The notes below the pieces were generated by a model, which was given only the letters and a program-made list of their open reading frames with translations, made no database searches and was not told where the DNA came from. DNA of 64,000 bases, taken from assembly GCF_030317105.1 (NCBI RefSeq), contig NZ_JASZYG010000005.1, positions 558,001-622,000 of the forward strand, in the 5' to 3' direction. The position numbers and the translations under genes were made by a program. Shown one piece after another: positions 61,311 to 64,000 of this stretch. Numbering within the stretch: position 1 is the first letter of the stretch; each line of letters starts with the position of its first letter. Source of the stretch: Variovorax brevis. GTDB lineage: Bacteria; Pseudomonadota; Gammaproteobacteria; Burkholderiales; Burkholderiaceae_C.

Positions 61311-61858
61311 GATGCGTTGTCCTTGTATCTCTATCGTTCTACATGCCCATGACGGGCAACGATGCACGGACGACTGCTCGCGAAACGACGGGAATTGCCG
61401 CTTGGCTCCAGTTGCAATGGCAATACGCTCGCGCAGAACGCGATCGTTCTGCCCGAGGGCTAGCTCGTCAGCCGGAGTGGGGGCGCATGGATGGGCGCAA
61501 GCCTGATTTGACGTCGATGTGCCGTCGTTCGGACGGCTGGGAACGCAACTGTGACGCGCTCGGAGGCTGGTTCAATGGGCAGCGCAACCGGCTTGGTCAG
61601 CCAGTGCAGCACCATTTGAATCAGCATCATCAACACAAGGGACTCGCTTCGATCCGCCGGCAGATGGGAGTCTGCCGACTGGGTATTCCGTTATTCGGTG
61701 TTTCGTGGGCGTCGGCTTGACTTGTGCGCTGGATCTGCCACTTTGCGCTTGAGCGCGGGGTTTGCAGAATCATCGCCAAAGCGGCATCGACCTCACAGCG
61801 CAGTTGGCCCGGTGCTCTAAACTTCTGTGTTTAATCAAGCACTTACCAAGACGCGCTG
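61311..61858. other. rne/rluC divergent control region, long leader
   Basis: 548 bases between the divergent rne and rluC starts with no convincing gene. It contains several stems that an rne leader could form: CAGAACGCGATCGTTCTG (61434-61451), GCCGTCGTTCGGACGGC (61521-61537) and GCCCATGACGGGC near 61345. In E. coli the rne leader is about 360 nt and structured for autoregulation, so a similar role is plausible here. No Rfam-type element is recognised, and no confident promoter pair is seen. Confidence 0.5.
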
Positions 61859-62923
61859 GTGAAAAACATTATAGGTGCGAAGCGCAAGCCCGCGACTCAT
61901 GGCAGACCCGCAGCCGAAACGGTCAAATTCGTGACCGTGGACGAAGAATCGGCCGGCCAGCGTCTCGATAATTACCTTTTCCGCCACCTCAAGGGCGTTC
62001 CCAAGACACATGTCTACCGGATCATCCGATCGGGGGAGGTGCGCGTGAACAAGGGGCGCGCGCAAGCCGAAACGCGTATCGAGGCCGGCGACCTCATCCG
62101 CCTGCCGCCGATGCGCACGTCCGAAACGGCGGCGAATGCGCAGGCCAAGCCGGCTGCACCGGCGCCCGCACGCGAGTACGCCTTGCTTCACGAAGACGAC
62201 GCGTTGATCGCCATCGACAAGCCGGCAGGCATTGCCGTGCACGGAGGAAGCGGCGTGAGCTTTGGCGTGATCGAGCAATTGCGCGCGGCGCGGCCGACCG
62301 CACGATTCCTGGAACTGGTGCACCGGCTGGACCGCGAAACCTCCGGAATCCTGCTTGTGGCCAAAAAGCGCAGCGCGCTCACGCACCTGCAGGACCAGTT
62401 CCGCGAGCGCGAAACCGGCAAGACCTATCTTGCGCTGGTGCTTGGCGAATGGCCCGCCAACAAGAAGGTGCTGGACGCTCCCCTGGCCAGGTATCTCCTG
62501 CCGGGTGCCGACGGCGCCCCCGGCGAGGGCGAGCGGCGCGTGCGCGTCGTGCCCAGGGATCATCCCGACGCAATGCGCGCAGTCACCCTCGTCAAGGTTC
62601 TGGCGCGCGTGACGCTTCCGGGCGAGGAGGCCCCGTTTTCTCTCCTGGCGGTCACCATCAAGACTGGCCGCACCCATCAGATCCGCGTGCACCTGGCATC
62701 GGCAGGGCATCCCATCGCCGGTGACGAAAAGTACGGCGAATTCGCGCGCAACCGCCTTTTGCAAAGGGTCGGCCTCAAGCGGATGTTCCTCCACGCATGG
62801 CGGCTTCAATTCAATCACCCGGCCACAGCCGAGCGCATGGCGCTCCAGGCCGATTTGCCTCCCGACCTCGCAGGCGTGCTGCCTGCCACGTTGCTTGCCG
62901 AGCTTTCCAAGCCAGAGAAATGA
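61859..62923 (+). CDS. rluC: 23S rRNA pseudouridine synthase RluC (354 aa)
   Basis: Modifies uridines 955, 2504 and 2580 (E. coli numbering) of 23S rRNA. N-terminal S4 RNA-binding domain (GQRLDNYLFRHLKGVPKTHVY, RSGEVRVNKGRAQAET), an Ala/Pro linker, and the RluA-type catalytic domain with ELVHRLDRETSGILLVAK (catalytic Asp158), ETGKTYLALVLGEWP and TGRTHQIRVHLASAGHPI. GTG start at 61859 with a weak SD. Overlaps the following HAD gene by four bases (ATGA). Confidence 0.94.
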   Translation: MKNIIGAKRKPATHGRPAAETVKFVTVDEESAGQRLDNYLFRHLKGVPKTHVYRIIRSGEVRVNKGRAQAETRIEAGDLIRLPPMRTSETAANAQAKPAAPAPAREYALLHEDDALIAIDKPAGIAVHGGSGVSFGVIEQLRAARPTARFLELVHRLDRETSGILLVAKKRSALTHLQDQFRERETGKTYLALVLGEWPANKKVLDAPLARYLLPGADGAPGEGERRVRVVPRDHPDAMRAVTLVKVLARVTLPGEEAPFSLLAVTIKTGRTHQIRVHLASAGHPIAGDEKYGEFARNRLLQRVGLKRMFLHAWRLQFNHPATAERMALQADLPPDLAGVLPATLLAELSKPEK

Positions 62924-63588
62924 CTGATTCCACTTCCCGCCGTTTCGACCTCATCGCCTTCGACTGGGACGGCACGCTCTACGACTCGACGAAGATCATC
63001 GTGCGCAGCATCCAGGCGGCCGTCGTCGATGTGGGCGGTGCCCGGCCGAGCGATCGCGACGCAGCCTGGGTCATCGGTCTGGGCCTGGCAGAGGCCTTGG
63101 CCAAGGCCGCGCCGGACGTTCCGCGCGAGAAATATTCCGAACTGGGCGCCCGATATCGCTTTCACTACGCGCGGCATCACGGCGACCTGACGCTGTTCGA
63201 CGGCGTCCTTTCCCTGCTCGACAGCTTGCGAGACCGGGGCCACAAGCTGGCCGTGGCCACCGGCAAGTCGCGATCTGGCCTCAACGCCGCCCTGGCCACG
63301 GTCGCGCTGCATGGCCGCTTCGATGCTTCGCGCACGGCAGATGAAACCTATGGAAAGCCGCACCCGCGCATGCTCCTCGAATTGATGGAAGAGCAGGGCG
63401 TGACGCCGGAGCGCACTTTGATGATCGGGGACACAACCCACGACCTGCAGCTGGCCATCAATGCCGGCTGTGCCAGCGTTGCCGTGAGTTACGGCGCGCA
63501 CGAGTCGGAGAACTTTGACGCATTGGCCCCCCTCTACATCGCCCATTCGGTGGAAGGGTTGCAGGCATGGTTGTTGCAAAACGGCTGA
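62920..63588 (+). CDS. HAD-IA family phosphatase, Gph-like (222 aa)
   Basis: Haloacid-dehalogenase phosphatase: motif I LIAFDWDGTLYDST with nucleophile Asp15 and acid Asp17, cap helices (residues about 25-85), motif II KLAVATGKSRSG, motif III Lys in DETYGKPHPRMLLELM and motif IV MIGDTTHDLQLAINAG. It resembles phosphoglycolate phosphatase-like proteins that follow rluC in related genomes; the substrate is not fixed by sequence. Translationally coupled to rluC; the Rieske gene follows 27 bp later. Confidence 0.9.
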   Translation: MTDSTSRRFDLIAFDWDGTLYDSTKIIVRSIQAAVVDVGGARPSDRDAAWVIGLGLAEALAKAAPDVPREKYSELGARYRFHYARHHGDLTLFDGVLSLLDSLRDRGHKLAVATGKSRSGLNAALATVALHGRFDASRTADETYGKPHPRMLLELMEEQGVTPERTLMIGDTTHDLQLAINAGCASVAVSYGAHESENFDALAPLYIAHSVEGLQAWLLQNG

Positions 63589-63615
63589 AATCCCCATCTT
63601 TCGTGATGAAAGTAC

Positions 63616-63981
63616 ATGAGCGAATGCATTCCCCTTTGCAACGCGGCTGACCTCGTCGAGGGTGGCAGGGCTGTGTCCTTCGATGTAGTCCACGGCGGGG
63701 AGAGTTGCCGCGCCTTCGCCATCCGCTTCGAGGGCGCGCCCCATGCGTTCCTCAACCGGTGCAGCCATGTGGCCATGGAACTGGATTTCCAGCCGGACCG
63801 TTTTTTCGACGACACCGGCCAGTGGCTTCTGTGCGCCACACATGGGGCGGTCTACAAGCCCGACACCGGGGAATGCGCCGGTGGCCCGTGCCGCGGAGGG
63901 CTGGTCAAGATCGCCCTGAGCGAACGTGACGGCGTTGTCCACTGGCATACTGACTGGAACTTGAAGCCTTTGGTTTTCTGA
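63616..63981 (+). CDS. Rieske [2Fe-2S] domain protein (121 aa)
   Basis: Small soluble Rieske ferredoxin-like protein. The cluster ligands are Cys49 and His51 (NRCSHVAMEL) and Cys73 and His76 (LCATHGAVYKPDTGECAGGP), in the spacing of Rieske domains. Starts MSECIPLCNAADLVEGGRAV without a signal peptide. Probably transfers electrons to an unidentified oxygenase or redox partner; in this operon the partner is not apparent. The next start codon is one base after its stop. Confidence 0.92.
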   Translation: MSECIPLCNAADLVEGGRAVSFDVVHGGESCRAFAIRFEGAPHAFLNRCSHVAMELDFQPDRFFDDTGQWLLCATHGAVYKPDTGECAGGPCRGGLVKIALSERDGVVHWHTDWNLKPLVF

Positions 63982-63982
63982 C

Positions 63983-64000
63983 ATGACCGACCCGATCCGC
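63983..64000 (+). CDS. Start of a further gene, cut by the window edge
   Basis: ATG 63983 begins one base after the Rieske stop and reads MTDPIR to the window end, so it is probably the next gene of the same operon. In other Burkholderiales this place is held by an S49-family signal peptide peptidase (SppA), but six residues cannot prove it. Confidence 0.45.

Noticed and set aside
61343..61720. Open frame of 125 codons in the rne/rluC gap
   Set aside because: No SD, Arg/Trp-rich composition, overlaps the likely rne leader; not supported as a gene.

Overview
The window is high-GC DNA with dense, mostly operonic coding. It looks like a chromosome segment of a betaproteobacterium of order Burkholderiales, probably a Comamonadaceae member of the Variovorax/Acidovorax type. 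The clues are the hemC-hemD-hemX-hemY operon beside ppc, the divergent rne/rluC pair followed by a HAD phosphatase and a Rieske protein, the QseBC-like pair leading into a Do protease, and Comamonadaceae-style palindromic repeats. Genus is inferred from gene content only. I see no rRNA, tRNA, CRISPR, integrase, transposase or phage gene.

Layout. 1-10 kb: the 3' part of a PhoD-type phosphatase, a REP-like array, a DUF2277 gene, a 6-kb thioester alpha-2-macroglobulin gene, a divergent NYN-domain gene and an aldo/keto reductase. 9.86-10.61 kb: no gene, but two related composite palindromic elements in opposite orientation. 10.6-14.2 kb: response regulator, sensor kinase and Do-family protease in one operon (envelope stress). 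14.3-17.5 kb: a glycosyltransferase, an OpgC-family membrane protein and a DUF3455 lipoprotein. 17.5-21.9 kb: argH divergent from an AlgZ/AlgR-like LytTR two-component system and an AI-2E-family permease. 22.0-25.9 kb: a glycan module (WcaF-like acetyltransferase, GT2, UDP-xylose synthase, UDP-glucose dehydrogenase). 25.9-30.4 kb: an OPT transporter, DUF917 and AroM module around an IclR regulator with two operators of identical geometry. 30.4-38.9 kb: a giant NdvB/ChvB-like cyclic beta-glucan synthase and a small membrane protein. 39.0-46.0 kb: ppc divergent from hemC-hemD-hemX-hemY. 46.2-57.9 kb: a Wzx/Wzy-type exopolysaccharide locus, with wza-wzc on the plus strand converging on a minus-strand operon (initiating sugar transferase, manC, fcl, glycosyltransferases, Wzy-like polymerase). 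58.3-64.0 kb: rne, divergent from rluC, HAD phosphatase, Rieske protein and the first codons of another gene.

How it fits together. Envelope polysaccharide genes (OpgC, the UDP-Xyl/UDP-GlcA module, the cyclic glucan synthase, the Wzy-dependent locus) sit between housekeeping genes (argH, ppc, hemCDXY, rne). In Pseudomonas argH-algZ-algR lies next to hemC; here about 21 kb of glycan and catabolic genes separate them. No gmd (needed between ManC and Fcl) and no Wzx flippase are present, so the exopolysaccharide pathway must draw on genes elsewhere.
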